Shown: in pieces, positions 43,333 to 53,033 of the stretch
Numbering within the stretch: position 1 is the stretch's first letter
How the letters are laid out: each line of letters opens with the position of its first letter
DNA from: Bdellovibrionaceae bacterium UBA2316
GTDB lineage: Bacteria; Bdellovibrionota; Bdellovibrionia; Bdellovibrionales; Bdellovibrionaceae
NCBI GenBank assembly: GCA_002345205.1
Contig: DDVI01000089.1
Coordinates: 13,875-77,874 of the forward strand
Reading direction: 5' to 3'
DNA length: 64,000 bases
Program-made: the position numbers and the translations under genes
Notes under the pieces: generated by a model
Seen by the model: the letters and a program-made list of their open reading frames with translations, nothing else
Database searches by the model: none
What the model was told of the DNA's origin: nothing

Positions 43333-45882
43333 ATGTCTCATTTCCTTAGAAAAGGTTGGTGTCTTTTGGAAAGCACAGGCGATTTTCCTTTTTCAGCTAC
43401 AGACAAAGTTCCCTCAGGAACAACCTATGCGCGCGAAAATTTTTTTGAACTTGCTGAATCGATTCCTAGTTTTGTCTGGACGACTGATGCGCAAGGAAAT
43501 ATCGAATATTTCAATCGAGAATATCAATCTTATTTGGGAATGGCTGTCAGCCAGGACAGCCTGTTGTTTTGGTCCCAAGCTGTTCATGAAAATGATCGCG
43601 CAGAGTCCTACTCACGGTGGACGAAATGTTTATCTACCGGAGATGCGTTCGAAAAGGAACACCGCCTACTCTCAAGCGATGGAACTTACAATTGGTTTTT
43701 AAGCCGAGCTATTCCCATTCGAAACAGCGAAAACCAAGTTTATCGCTGGATCGGTACGGCCACTAATATTGAAAAACAAAAAAGTATTCTATTTAGTCTT
43801 CAAAGCTCAAAACACCGTTTAGAAATTATTCTTGAGGGCATAACAGATGGAGTTACCGCTTTTGATCGCGATGGAAATTTTGTCTATGCAAATCCTGCTG
43901 GTGCACACATGTGTGGATTTAAATCTGTTGCCGAGATGTTGTCGACTCCTACCGATCAGGTTATGGATAGATACCTTATCTTAGATGAACAAGGGCAAGC
44001 CTTTGCAAACGAAAAACTACCTGGACGACTGGCGCTTAAAGGTGTAAAAAATCCTCCCGAAACGGTCGTACAAATTGAAATGAAAGATACTGGCAAACGC
44101 AATTGGGTTCTGATAAGTGCCGCGCCTGTGTTTGATGAAACTGGTGAAGTTCTATACGCTGTATCTATTTTTCGTGATTTCACGATTCATAAAGAGAATG
44201 AAAATTCGCTTAAAAGCCGTGAGTCCGCATTTCGCTTGATAGCCGAAACGGGAATCATTCTTAATTCATCACTAGACTACTTGGCGACATTGCAAAAATT
44301 ATGTGAACTGATTGTTCCCCTGCTTGCAGACTGGTGTACAATCGACGTCATTTCAGATCCCAAAGATCCTAAAACGATAAATTGGCATTGGAATCCCGCC
44401 AAGCGAAAGTGGGCCGAAGAGTATCAAAGAAAGTACCGTACTGATTGGCGATCGTCACCGGGAACAGCACGAGTCTTTAGTACCGGAAAATCCGAACTGT
44501 ACGAAACTATTTCTATGGAGTTACTCGAGGCAAGTATTGCAAATCCAGATCAGCTAAAAGAGATTCGCAAAATTGGAATGAGTTCAATTATGTGTGTTCC
44601 GATTGTGGCAAATAATAAAGTTCTTGGAGCCATCACCTTTGTAGCGTCTGAATCGAAACGAAAATTTTCTTCCTTTGATTTAACTCTAGCTGAAGACGTG
44701 GGCCGACGTGCTGGCTTAGCCATTGATCAATCTTTGCTTTATGAAAGTGAACGTCATGCGCGTGAACAAGCGGAGAATGCTAATAATTCAAAATCTACGT
44801 TTTTGGCCAATATGTCCCACGAAATCCGTACACCGTTAAATGCGTTAATTGGCTTCAATGAACTTCTGCGCTCAGATGCCTTAAGTAAAGATGAACGCGC
44901 AGAATATCACAATATTATTCAACGTAATGGAGAACTTCTATTACACCTTATAGATGATATTTTGGATTTATCTAAAGTTGAAGCAGGTCATTTGGCAGTA
45001 GAAACAGTTACCGTTTCACTTTCTGATCTGCTTGAGGAAATTAATTCTTTCAAAACAGCACGGGCATCCGCAAAAGGACTTAAATTCGTTATGGATGTTG
45101 CGCCCGATGTACCGCATGAATTCGTTACGGATCCTTTGCGATTGAAGCAGATTTTAAACAATATCATTGGAAATGCTATTAAATTTACGTCAAACGGATT
45201 TGTTAGAGTCACGGTAAGCTGCGATAGAATTCGCCGCAAACTTATCTTTAAAGTAATTGATAGTGGGATAGGCATCCTGCCAAAAGATCGAGAAAAGCTA
45301 TTCCAACCGTTTAGTCAGGCGGATGCTTCTGTTACCAGAAAATACGGTGGTACAGGCTTAGGACTAATTTTATCCAAACGATTGGCACAACGCTTAGGGG
45401 GAGACCTTGTTTTAGAGGATGCTAAAGACAATAAAGGTGCTACATTTAGAATTGAAATCGCTTCAGATTTAATAGCAAACTCTGTCGTTGAAAAAATCAA
45501 CATATTGCCCGAAAAATCTGTTAAAGGTCTCAAAATTTTGGTGGTTGATGATTCTATCGACAACCAAGTTCTAATTGAACATATTCTGAAATCACGAGGC
45601 GCCGCAATCGAAACTGCTGACAATGGCCAAATTGGAGTGAACAAAGCCTTAGAAAAAGAATACGATGTTGTACTTATGGACGTACAAATGCCCGTTCTAG
45701 ATGGACATTCCGCTACTCGCATTTTGCGCGAAAAAGGCTATTCACGCCCGATTATTGGCCTTACCGCCCATGCCATGCAAGATGATCGTCGCCGATGCCT
45801 AGAAGCAGGCTGTTCTGATTATCTAACTAAACCTATCCGCACAGATATGTTGATTCAGACTATCAGTCGTCATATTACTTAA
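43333..45882 (+). CDS. Hybrid histidine kinase (PAS-PAS-GAF-HisKA-HATPase-REC)
   Basis: The roughly 849-residue protein contains two PAS domains (about residues 30-155 and 170-290), a GAF domain (about 310-475), HisKA with FLANMSHEIRTPLNALIGF, a HATPase domain with NIIGNAIKFT and GGTGLGLILS, and a receiver domain with VVDDS, MDVQMP and LTKP. No transmembrane segment is obvious, so it should sense cytoplasmic signals. The ATG at 43333 is preferred to an upstream TTG at 43303. The kinase has no adjacent separate regulator. Confidence 0.9.
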   Translation: MSHFLRKGWCLLESTGDFPFSATDKVPSGTTYARENFFELAESIPSFVWTTDAQGNIEYFNREYQSYLGMAVSQDSLLFWSQAVHENDRAESYSRWTKCLSTGDAFEKEHRLLSSDGTYNWFLSRAIPIRNSENQVYRWIGTATNIEKQKSILFSLQSSKHRLEIILEGITDGVTAFDRDGNFVYANPAGAHMCGFKSVAEMLSTPTDQVMDRYLILDEQGQAFANEKLPGRLALKGVKNPPETVVQIEMKDTGKRNWVLISAAPVFDETGEVLYAVSIFRDFTIHKENENSLKSRESAFRLIAETGIILNSSLDYLATLQKLCELIVPLLADWCTIDVISDPKDPKTINWHWNPAKRKWAEEYQRKYRTDWRSSPGTARVFSTGKSELYETISMELLEASIANPDQLKEIRKIGMSSIMCVPIVANNKVLGAITFVASESKRKFSSFDLTLAEDVGRRAGLAIDQSLLYESERHAREQAENANNSKSTFLANMSHEIRTPLNALIGFNELLRSDALSKDERAEYHNIIQRNGELLLHLIDDILDLSKVEAGHLAVETVTVSLSDLLEEINSFKTARASAKGLKFVMDVAPDVPHEFVTDPLRLKQILNNIIGNAIKFTSNGFVRVTVSCDRIRRKLIFKVIDSGIGILPKDREKLFQPFSQADASVTRKYGGTGLGLILSKRLAQRLGGDLVLEDAKDNKGATFRIEIASDLIANSVVEKINILPEKSVKGLKILVVDDSIDNQVLIEHILKSRGAAIETADNGQIGVNKALEKEYDVVLMDVQMPVLDGHSATRILREKGYSRPIIGLTAHAMQDDRRRCLEAGCSDYLTKPIRTDMLIQTISRHIT

Positions 45883-45887
45883 TAGGT

Positions 45888-46793
45888 ATGGGTAAAAATC
45901 ACTCGCACCATCATCGCGGACACTCGCATGGCTCAAGCTCATCTCGAATGGGCATCGCCTTTTTATTGAACCTTTTTTTCGCCATTATTGAACTAGTGGG
46001 TGGACTTTATACCAATAGTTTAGCGATACTTTCAGATGCCTTCCACGATCTAGGCGATGCTTTGGCCATCGCGCTGGCTTGGTTTTTAGAAAAAAAATCT
46101 AAAAAAGGTAGTACATTAGAATTTTCATACGGATATCGCAGACTCAGCGTGCTGGGCGCACTCATAACAGGCTTAATTTTAATGACAGGGTCTGGACTCA
46201 TTTTAGCAAAAGCCATTCCCCGACTATTTAATCCCGAAGAAACTAACGTTGAAGGTATGTTGCTGCTTTCAATTTTAGGTATTTCTGTTAATGGCTTTGC
46301 CGCCTTTCGTATGTCCAAAGGCACTTCGTTAAATGAAAAAATGATCCTTTGGCATTTGTTAGAAGATGTTATGGGCTGGGTCGCTATTTTTGTGGGTTCA
46401 ATCGTTATGATGTTCTACAAGCTACCTGTCCTTGATCCCATCATGGCGATCGGTATTGCAGTTTGGGTATTGTGGAATGTTTTTAAAAACATAAAGACGA
46501 CTTTGAACGTATTCTTGCAAGCTACTCCTGACGGCATCACTATTTCAAGCGTAACTGAAAAGATTAAACAGGTACAATTGGTCAAAAGCGTTCATCATCT
46601 GCACCTATGGTCAATGGATGGAGATCACCATATTTTAACGACACATTTGGTTGTAGACGACAGTGCCACCAAAGATGAAGTTCATAAAATGAAAATTAAT
46701 TTGAAGAAGATTTTAATGGACGAGTTCCATATCACCGAAGCGACTATAGAAGTCGAATGGCCGAATCAATCGTGTTCTGATCCTAAACACTAG
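45888..46793 (+). CDS. Cation diffusion facilitator (Zn2+/Co2+ exporter family)
   Basis: The 301-residue protein has a His-rich cytoplasmic N-terminus (HSHHHRGHSHG), a transmembrane SDAFHDLGDALA with the metal-binding His/Asp set, EDVMGW in a later helix, and a C-terminal cytoplasmic domain (HHLHLWSMDGDHH). This is the ZitB/CzcD arrangement. Six membrane segments are evident. It starts 5 bases after the kinase gene, so the two are likely cotranscribed, possibly linking sensing to metal efflux. Confidence 0.92.
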   Translation: MGKNHSHHHRGHSHGSSSSRMGIAFLLNLFFAIIELVGGLYTNSLAILSDAFHDLGDALAIALAWFLEKKSKKGSTLEFSYGYRRLSVLGALITGLILMTGSGLILAKAIPRLFNPEETNVEGMLLLSILGISVNGFAAFRMSKGTSLNEKMILWHLLEDVMGWVAIFVGSIVMMFYKLPVLDPIMAIGIAVWVLWNVFKNIKTTLNVFLQATPDGITISSVTEKIKQVQLVKSVHHLHLWSMDGDHHILTTHLVVDDSATKDEVHKMKINLKKILMDEFHITEATIEVEWPNQSCSDPKH

Positions 46794-46803
46794 GATTAAA
46801 AAA

Positions 46804-46835
46804 AAAGCTCCAGACTGTTTCCAATCCGGAGCTTT
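46804..46835. terminator. Candidate bidirectional terminator
   Basis: AAAGCTCC at 46804-46811 pairs with GGAGCTTT at 46828-46835 in the gap between two convergent genes. A-rich sequence precedes the stem, so the minus-strand transcript would end in U residues. Confidence 0.65.
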
Positions 46836-46858
46836 CGAATTTAATCTGTCCTAAATAA

Positions 46859-48874
46859 TTACCAAATTACGATGCGATCTTTATCAGAAAGAACCATCGG
46901 TTGGCCGGCTTTACAGTCAAAGGCTTCTTGGAAACCAGGTTGATGTTTAACTTGTTCATTAATTCGCGCCCAACCCAAAGCATGTGGATCTGTCTTTAGC
47001 TGCTTTTCCTTGTAACCATCCCGCTTTACTTCACACCAAGTGCGTGCATAAGAAACGAAGAACTTTTGCTTATTTTCTTTTGTTCCTTGGTTATCTTTAA
47101 ACGCTGCTTTGTACGCAAAACTTAAACCCACAAGGTCAGCTACGTTTTCACCAAGAGTTAATTTTCCGTTATGACCTGCTTTATCAAACTGGGCGACCAT
47201 ACGTTGGCCACGCTTTTGGAACTCAGCTAGATCATTCATAGTCATCCAAACACGCAAAGTACCTTTGTCGTCATAGCGTGACCCTTGATCGTCGATACCG
47301 TGACCAAGCTCGTGCCCCATGACAGCGCCCACCGCACCCAGATTTTCTTCCAATGTATTTTTGTCATCGAAGAAAGGGTATTGCAAAATACCCATAGGCA
47401 TTACGAATTTATTTTCGCTTGGAGAGAAGTACGCATTAACCGTTAACGGCCCCATACCCCAAGCATCTTTGTTAACTGGTTCTTTCATTTCTTTAATCGT
47501 CTTCTTGATCAAAGCAACTCGTAGTCTTTGTGCATTCTTGATTGGCTCTGTCGCAGAGTACTTTTGAATTGGGTTGAAATTCCACTCACGATCTGTTTGA
47601 GGAGCTACGACTTGCAAACGGCAGGTTGTGATTTTCTTTTTAGCTGTTTCTTTTGCTTCCGCAGATAACCACGTGCTTTTATTAATTCCATCTAAAATAG
47701 ACCCACGAATTTTTTCAGAAATCTCTACTACTTTTTGCTTAGGGAAATTTGGAAATAGTCTTTGCATTAGAACTTCATCTACTTCTTTTTCGAATTCGTT
47801 CATCATTCGTAGAGTACAGCGTTCTTGGCGAACGGGACGAGTTTCCGGACCACCTAAATGTTTTTTATTGAATGCAAATTTCTTTGCAAAAAATTCGGGG
47901 TAGCCATCATCCATTAAACCAGATGCGGTTCTATATAAATAGATATCTTTAAGAGTCTCTAGGTTTTTTTCTGTTAAGTATTCATTGTAAAACTTAAATC
48001 CCTCAGGAATGTTTACGCGAACATTTAACTTCTTAGGAACATGTTTGAAGTACACTTCGGCGCCCACATTAGGAAAATCTTTTAAGAATTGCGCTTGCGG
48101 CATATCACGCTTTTCACCCCAACGCTGACGACGTTCTGCCGCCTTAGGATAACGCTGCACAAATTCAGTTTCTAAATTGTACATATTTTCAATTCGAACT
48201 TTCATTTCTTCAGCCGTCATAGTTGGATATACGGTTTTGAAAAACTCAGTCATAACTGCTTTGTAATCCGCAACTAGTTCTGGTTTTTCATAATAACCGT
48301 GATCTGGTAAACCCATGAAGCTTACTGCCATATAGGCATCGTATACGTCCGAATTGTCAGAGTTTGCAGAGCTATCAAATACGATGAGGTTTGATTTTCC
48401 AGCAAAGAAGTTATCAGAGTCTAATTTTAGGAAGTCTTTTACCGTTTTAACTTTTGCAATCGCTTTAACTCGTTCCGCTATCGCCGACTTTTCTTCTTTT
48501 GCGCCAGCGCTTTCATTCATACAGGCCATGTAGAAATTTTTTATTTGCATTGCACGCGGAGTTAGCTTCTTTTCTTTGTCGATATTAGAAAAGAACTCTT
48601 TCTTTTTATTTAAGATTCTTTCAAATGAATCGCTAAATGAAAAAGTGTGAGAGCTGCGATCTGGACGAAGCTCAAATGAGTTTTCAACATCACTACAAAC
48701 GTAATCATGAAAATTCTCACACGCAGATATCGTTGAGCTTAAAGGAAATGTCCTTCTTTCTGGAATCTCACTTGTTTTTTTGCTCATTGGTAACGCCTTA
48801 GTATCCGTATTTTGGTGTGCCTGTGTTGTGATAAACGCAAAAGCAGACAGACCCGCTAACAAAAATGCTTTCAT
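46859..48874 (-). CDS. Exported M13-family (neprilysin/PepO-like) metallopeptidase
   Basis: The 671-residue protein has a signal peptide (about residues 1-19) and the M13 signature: zinc-binding MGHELGHGIDD near residue 523, NVADLVGL with the third ligand, and an NAYFSPSENKFVMP region. The conserved early Cys residues (ACENFHDYVC) fit disulfides in a secreted enzyme. It would cleave peptides in the periplasm or outside the cell. Confidence 0.93.
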   Translation of the reverse strand: MKAFLLAGLSAFAFITTQAHQNTDTKALPMSKKTSEIPERRTFPLSSTISACENFHDYVCSDVENSFELRPDRSSHTFSFSDSFERILNKKKEFFSNIDKEKKLTPRAMQIKNFYMACMNESAGAKEEKSAIAERVKAIAKVKTVKDFLKLDSDNFFAGKSNLIVFDSSANSDNSDVYDAYMAVSFMGLPDHGYYEKPELVADYKAVMTEFFKTVYPTMTAEEMKVRIENMYNLETEFVQRYPKAAERRQRWGEKRDMPQAQFLKDFPNVGAEVYFKHVPKKLNVRVNIPEGFKFYNEYLTEKNLETLKDIYLYRTASGLMDDGYPEFFAKKFAFNKKHLGGPETRPVRQERCTLRMMNEFEKEVDEVLMQRLFPNFPKQKVVEISEKIRGSILDGINKSTWLSAEAKETAKKKITTCRLQVVAPQTDREWNFNPIQKYSATEPIKNAQRLRVALIKKTIKEMKEPVNKDAWGMGPLTVNAYFSPSENKFVMPMGILQYPFFDDKNTLEENLGAVGAVMGHELGHGIDDQGSRYDDKGTLRVWMTMNDLAEFQKRGQRMVAQFDKAGHNGKLTLGENVADLVGLSFAYKAAFKDNQGTKENKQKFFVSYARTWCEVKRDGYKEKQLKTDPHALGWARINEQVKHQPGFQEAFDCKAGQPMVLSDKDRIVIW

Positions 48875-48946
48875 ATATTTTTCCTTCTATTTAAAGATAT
48901 TAGAAAATGATTGATATAATGCTAAGGTGGTCAGAATTTAATGTCA

Positions 48947-49828
48947 TTACTTTATATCAGTAATGATATCTCGCAAAAAATGATCGCGAAAATTATATGG
49001 TAACGAATAGTGTCCTTCACCATCGTATAGTTTAAAACGCACATCAGTAAGTTCTTCCTTCATGAATCGCGACCAGATCGGATGAACAACGTCGTCGGCG
49101 TTTCCGTGGTACAAATAGTAAGGAACTTTGATATTTTTGATTTCAAATCCCCATGGTTGAAGATAGATACGCATATCAGACAAAAGTCCGTATGGCCCCT
49201 TCATAACCGAAAATTTAAATGTTTCGAACAAAAATGGTCCCATTTCGGGATCATCCAAAACTTTTCGATCGTTAGGACTAACTCCTTCAAAATCTGAAGT
49301 TAGAATTTGATCAATACGATCAGCATTTCTATTATACAGACGCTCGATAAAAAATTCCAACGCAGGCCGAGGCAGCATTTTGTTCAATAGATATATTTTC
49401 TTTTGAGCCTGATTTAAAAATGGAAACTTTTTTAACTCCATTGGCCCAATTCCGTTAATAGATAATGTCGCTTGCACTCGATGTCCTAAAAAGAAGGAAA
49501 CAGCTGCGGCGTAGGGTCCACCGCCACTTACGCTAAGGACAACGAATTTTTCGTAACCTAATAAAGTCATGAGTTCATCGGTATTTTCCGCATATTTTTT
49601 TAGACTAAAATCGGGTTCATGTTCAGCTATTCCATATCCGGGTCGATCCATCGCAATCATAAAAAAATCTTTTTCGTAAGGACTGCCTTTTAACAACATC
49701 TGGCCTTGTTTGCCCGTACCCGGAAAACCGTGAACAAATAGAATCGGTTTTGCTAAGGGATTACCATACGTATAATAATGAACCTTTTTATTATATTTCG
49801 AAGTGAATGAATGAGCCTGCATTTCCAT
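48947..49828 (-). CDS. Alpha/beta hydrolase
   Basis: The 293-residue protein has the oxyanion segment FVHGFPGTGKQG, a nucleophile elbow SVSGGGPYAAA near residue 100, an Asp in HGNADDVVHP and a His in GEGHYSLP. The domain layout matches haloalkane-dehalogenase or esterase-type hydrolases. It has no signal peptide. It lies 72 bases downstream of the M13 peptidase gene on the opposite side of that gene's start and diverges from the RND pump gene. The substrate is unknown. Confidence 0.85.
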   Translation of the reverse strand: MEMQAHSFTSKYNKKVHYYTYGNPLAKPILFVHGFPGTGKQGQMLLKGSPYEKDFFMIAMDRPGYGIAEHEPDFSLKKYAENTDELMTLLGYEKFVVLSVSGGGPYAAAVSFFLGHRVQATLSINGIGPMELKKFPFLNQAQKKIYLLNKMLPRPALEFFIERLYNRNADRIDQILTSDFEGVSPNDRKVLDDPEMGPFLFETFKFSVMKGPYGLLSDMRIYLQPWGFEIKNIKVPYYLYHGNADDVVHPIWSRFMKEELTDVRFKLYDGEGHYSLPYNFRDHFLRDIITDIK

Positions 49829-49907
49829 AAACGTGTGTTTGAATGTAGACCTATAACTTTAAAAGTTCAACTTGAACTCTGAAAAAATACCTCTAACCTT
49901 TATACTT

Positions 49908-52900
49908 ATGAATCTAATAGATATTTCAATTAAACGTCCCGTATTTGCATGGATCTTGATGAGCGCGCTAATCATTTTTGGCGCAGTTGGTTTAAATCGA
50001 ATGGGCGTCAGTCAACTGCCAGACGTTGATTTTCCCATTTTAAACATTTCAGTTAGTTACGAAGGGGCTGCGCCTGAGTTGATCGAAACGGAAATCCTAG
50101 ATCCCATCGAACAACGTCTATTGAACGTTGAAGGAATTAACGAAATGAAATCCTCGGCCCGCCAAGGAACGGGAAGCGTTCGCCTTGAATTTGACATTAA
50201 TCGAAATATTGACGTCGCCTTACAAGAAGTGCAATCGAACCTTTCGCAGTTAGTTTTACCAAAAGAAATCGACCCGCCAGTTATTAGAAAATCGAACCCA
50301 GAAGAAGATCCTATTATGATACTTGGAATCTACTCGGAAGATTCCAAGCTGAATATGATTAAATGGATTGATAACTATTTCTTGGATCAGATTCAATTTA
50401 TACCAAAAATCGGTGAAGTTTCTATAGCCGGTTTCTCTACTAGAAATCTTCGTGTCTGGGTAGATCCCGTTAAATTGCGCAAACATGACTTAACTATTAT
50501 TGATGTTCTGGAAGCCATTTCCACTCAGCATATCGAATCGGCGGCAGGACAGTATGTTCATATGTCGCAAGAGTTACGCGTGAAATGGCAAGGTGAACTA
50601 TTAAATGTTGAAGAATTTGGAAATATTCGAATCCTCCGTCGTGGCGGACAAATGGTTCAGCCGCAAACGGCTTTAAAAATTAAGGACGTCGCAAAAGTTG
50701 AAGAAGGGTTAAGCGATGTTCGACGTCTGGCCCGCATCAAAGGGAAAGACGCTATTTTTGTTAGCGTGAAAAAGCAACGCGGTACAAATGAAGTGACCCT
50801 TGCCGAAACTGTAAGAAAAAAAATTGAAGCCATGAAACCAAATTTTCCCGAAGGCTATACGGCGCAGGTAAATATTGATTTCACCCTACCGACTAAAGCG
50901 ACTGTTAATTCAACATTAGAAAAACTGGTTTTTGCGGGGGCAATCACTATCATTATCTGCTTTCTGTTCTTAGGAAGCATTCAATATGCCTTAAATATTC
51001 TTTTCTCTATTCCAACATCGATTTTGGGTGCATTTATTATTTTATATTTTTCTAAAATGACTTTGAACCTGTTTACGCTACTTGCCCTAACGCTAGCAAT
51101 CTCCATTGTTGTGGACGACGCCATAATGCTTTTGGAAAATATCGTTCGCCATTTCCGCATGGGAAAAAGCCCCGAGGTCGCCTCTTCAGAGGGATCAAAA
51201 GAAATATTACCTTCTGCTGTAGCGGCCTCATTGTCCGTGATCGCGATTTTTTTACCCGTAATTTTTATGGATGGTATTTGGGGTAAGTTTTTTTACCAAT
51301 TTGGCGTGACAATGTCCGCAGCAATTTTACTCTCGCTACTGGAGGCCGTCACCATCACGCCGATGAGGGCCGCAGCATTCCTGTCATCAGATTCTAAACC
51401 CTCTAAGTTTGAACACTATGTAGATCGCGTTTCCGAAAGAGCCGCTCATGGATATCAAAAGATTTTAGTTTTATGCTTAAAATTTCCGAAGACCGTCGTC
51501 GTCGTATCACTTCTTATATTTATTATCTCGCTAAAATTAATTCCATCAGTTAAGAAAGAACTTTTACCACCGCAGGATCAAAACATCATTCTTTTGACTG
51601 CTATGACAACTCCCGGTAGTTCATTGGATTCCACGTATAGAAAGTCTTTAGAAATTGAGGATGTAGTCAGTAAACGCGAAGAAATTGCAGGATACATTGT
51701 AAGTGTCGGCCTGGGCGGCATGAGTCCTACGGTTAACAATATTACTATTCCTATGTATTTAAAACCGAAAGAACAAAGAAAACTCTCTCATTTAAAAATC
51801 ATGGATGAATTACGTGAAAAATTTAAATCCATTAAGGGAGTTCGAATTCAAATGCGTGATATTTCTTCACGCGGAATTACGTCTGGACGATCATTTCCGG
51901 TAGCTTTTAACTTACGCGGCCCCGATTTAATGGTTTTAAAGGAAAAAGCCGACGTCATAATGAAAAAACTGACGGAGTTTCAGTTGGCACAGGATCTAGA
52001 TACCGATTTCAAACTGGGGTTACCAGAACTGAAAATCGCTCCTAAATCACAGGGTGAATTGTACAATATGGGTTTAACGAAAGAAACCATAAGTCGTACA
52101 CTAGCGGCCTCCGTTGGGGGCGTTCGCCAAGGGCGCTACACTGCCGATGGAAAACGTTATGATATTCGCGTGAAAATTCCAGAGGCCATTATAAACTCTG
52201 AGGACGAAATTGGTTCCCTAGGTGTTAGAAATATTTTTGGAAATATATTATCGCTATCTAGCGCCGTAAATATGGAAAAGATTGGTTCGATGCAGACAAT
52301 CACTCGAATTAATCGCCAGCGTACGGTTTCAGTATTTGGCTCGCTTCTGCCAGGCGCTTCGCAAAGTGACATTTTAAAGAAGGCCCAAGAGATTGCCGAA
52401 AAAGAACTTCCAGATGGTTATAGCTTTGCCCTTGAGGGAGCCGCTTCAGGATTAAACGAAGCGTTTTCGACTCTTACGTCAGCACTTTTCATCGGCATCC
52501 TTGTTGCGTATATGATTTTGGCGATTCAGTTTAATTCGTTTATTCATCCCGTAGTGATATTGATTGCATTACCATTTAGTATCACCGGAGCCTTTCTAGC
52601 TCTATGGATGGCCGGAGTTTCTTTAAATTTATTTAGCTTTATCGGAATAATCGTTTTAATGGGAATCGCCAAAAAGAACTCGATCTTGTTGGTCGAATTT
52701 ACAAATCAAATGCGCGATCGATTTGGATCTAAGGCAAATTACAACAACAGTAAAGATCGTGAACTAGTTAAAAAATCTCTTCTTGAAGCCTGCCCGATTC
52801 GCTTACGTCCAATCCTAATGACGTCCGTCGCGACAGTAGCCGCGGCTATGCCCCTGGTCCTAGGGAATGCGATGGGTTCTGAGACGCGCTTACCAATGGG

Positions 52901-53009
52901 TTTAACCATTATAGGCGGAAGCATTATTTCAACGATATTTACATTATTTGTAGTTCCGGCTCTATATTTGATGATGAGCCGTTTAGAAAAAGCCAAGCCA
53001 CTTCATTAA
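49908..53009 (+). CDS. RND-family efflux transporter (HAE1-like)
   Basis: The roughly 1033-residue protein starts MNLIDISIKRPVFAWIL and has the RND layout: twelve membrane helices, two large periplasmic loops, and the proton-relay DD in SIVVDDAIMLLENI. The C-terminal half keeps GIAKKNSILLVEF. The ATG at 49908 is preferred over a TTG at 49872, since RND N-termini begin at this point. No membrane-fusion partner or outer-membrane channel is adjacent, so the pump probably uses distant partners. Confidence 0.93.
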   Translation: MNLIDISIKRPVFAWILMSALIIFGAVGLNRMGVSQLPDVDFPILNISVSYEGAAPELIETEILDPIEQRLLNVEGINEMKSSARQGTGSVRLEFDINRNIDVALQEVQSNLSQLVLPKEIDPPVIRKSNPEEDPIMILGIYSEDSKLNMIKWIDNYFLDQIQFIPKIGEVSIAGFSTRNLRVWVDPVKLRKHDLTIIDVLEAISTQHIESAAGQYVHMSQELRVKWQGELLNVEEFGNIRILRRGGQMVQPQTALKIKDVAKVEEGLSDVRRLARIKGKDAIFVSVKKQRGTNEVTLAETVRKKIEAMKPNFPEGYTAQVNIDFTLPTKATVNSTLEKLVFAGAITIIICFLFLGSIQYALNILFSIPTSILGAFIILYFSKMTLNLFTLLALTLAISIVVDDAIMLLENIVRHFRMGKSPEVASSEGSKEILPSAVAASLSVIAIFLPVIFMDGIWGKFFYQFGVTMSAAILLSLLEAVTITPMRAAAFLSSDSKPSKFEHYVDRVSERAAHGYQKILVLCLKFPKTVVVVSLLIFIISLKLIPSVKKELLPPQDQNIILLTAMTTPGSSLDSTYRKSLEIEDVVSKREEIAGYIVSVGLGGMSPTVNNITIPMYLKPKEQRKLSHLKIMDELREKFKSIKGVRIQMRDISSRGITSGRSFPVAFNLRGPDLMVLKEKADVIMKKLTEFQLAQDLDTDFKLGLPELKIAPKSQGELYNMGLTKETISRTLAASVGGVRQGRYTADGKRYDIRVKIPEAIINSEDEIGSLGVRNIFGNILSLSSAVNMEKIGSMQTITRINRQRTVSVFGSLLPGASQSDILKKAQEIAEKELPDGYSFALEGAASGLNEAFSTLTSALFIGILVAYMILAIQFNSFIHPVVILIALPFSITGAFLALWMAGVSLNLFSFIGIIVLMGIAKKNSILLVEFTNQMRDRFGSKANYNNSKDRELVKKSLLEACPIRLRPILMTSVATVAAAMPLVLGNAMGSETRLPMGLTIIGGSIISTIFTLFVVPALYLMMSRLEKAKPLH

Positions 53010-53024
53010 GTGCTTGGCTTTTAT
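52987..53024. terminator. Candidate bidirectional terminator overlapping the RND gene end
   Basis: AAAAGCCAAG...CTTGGCTTTT forms an almost perfect stem around the stop codon of the RND gene, with T-rich sequence on its right and A-rich sequence on its left. It separates the convergent RND and glnS genes. Confidence 0.75.
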
Positions 53025-53033
53025 TTCAGAAAT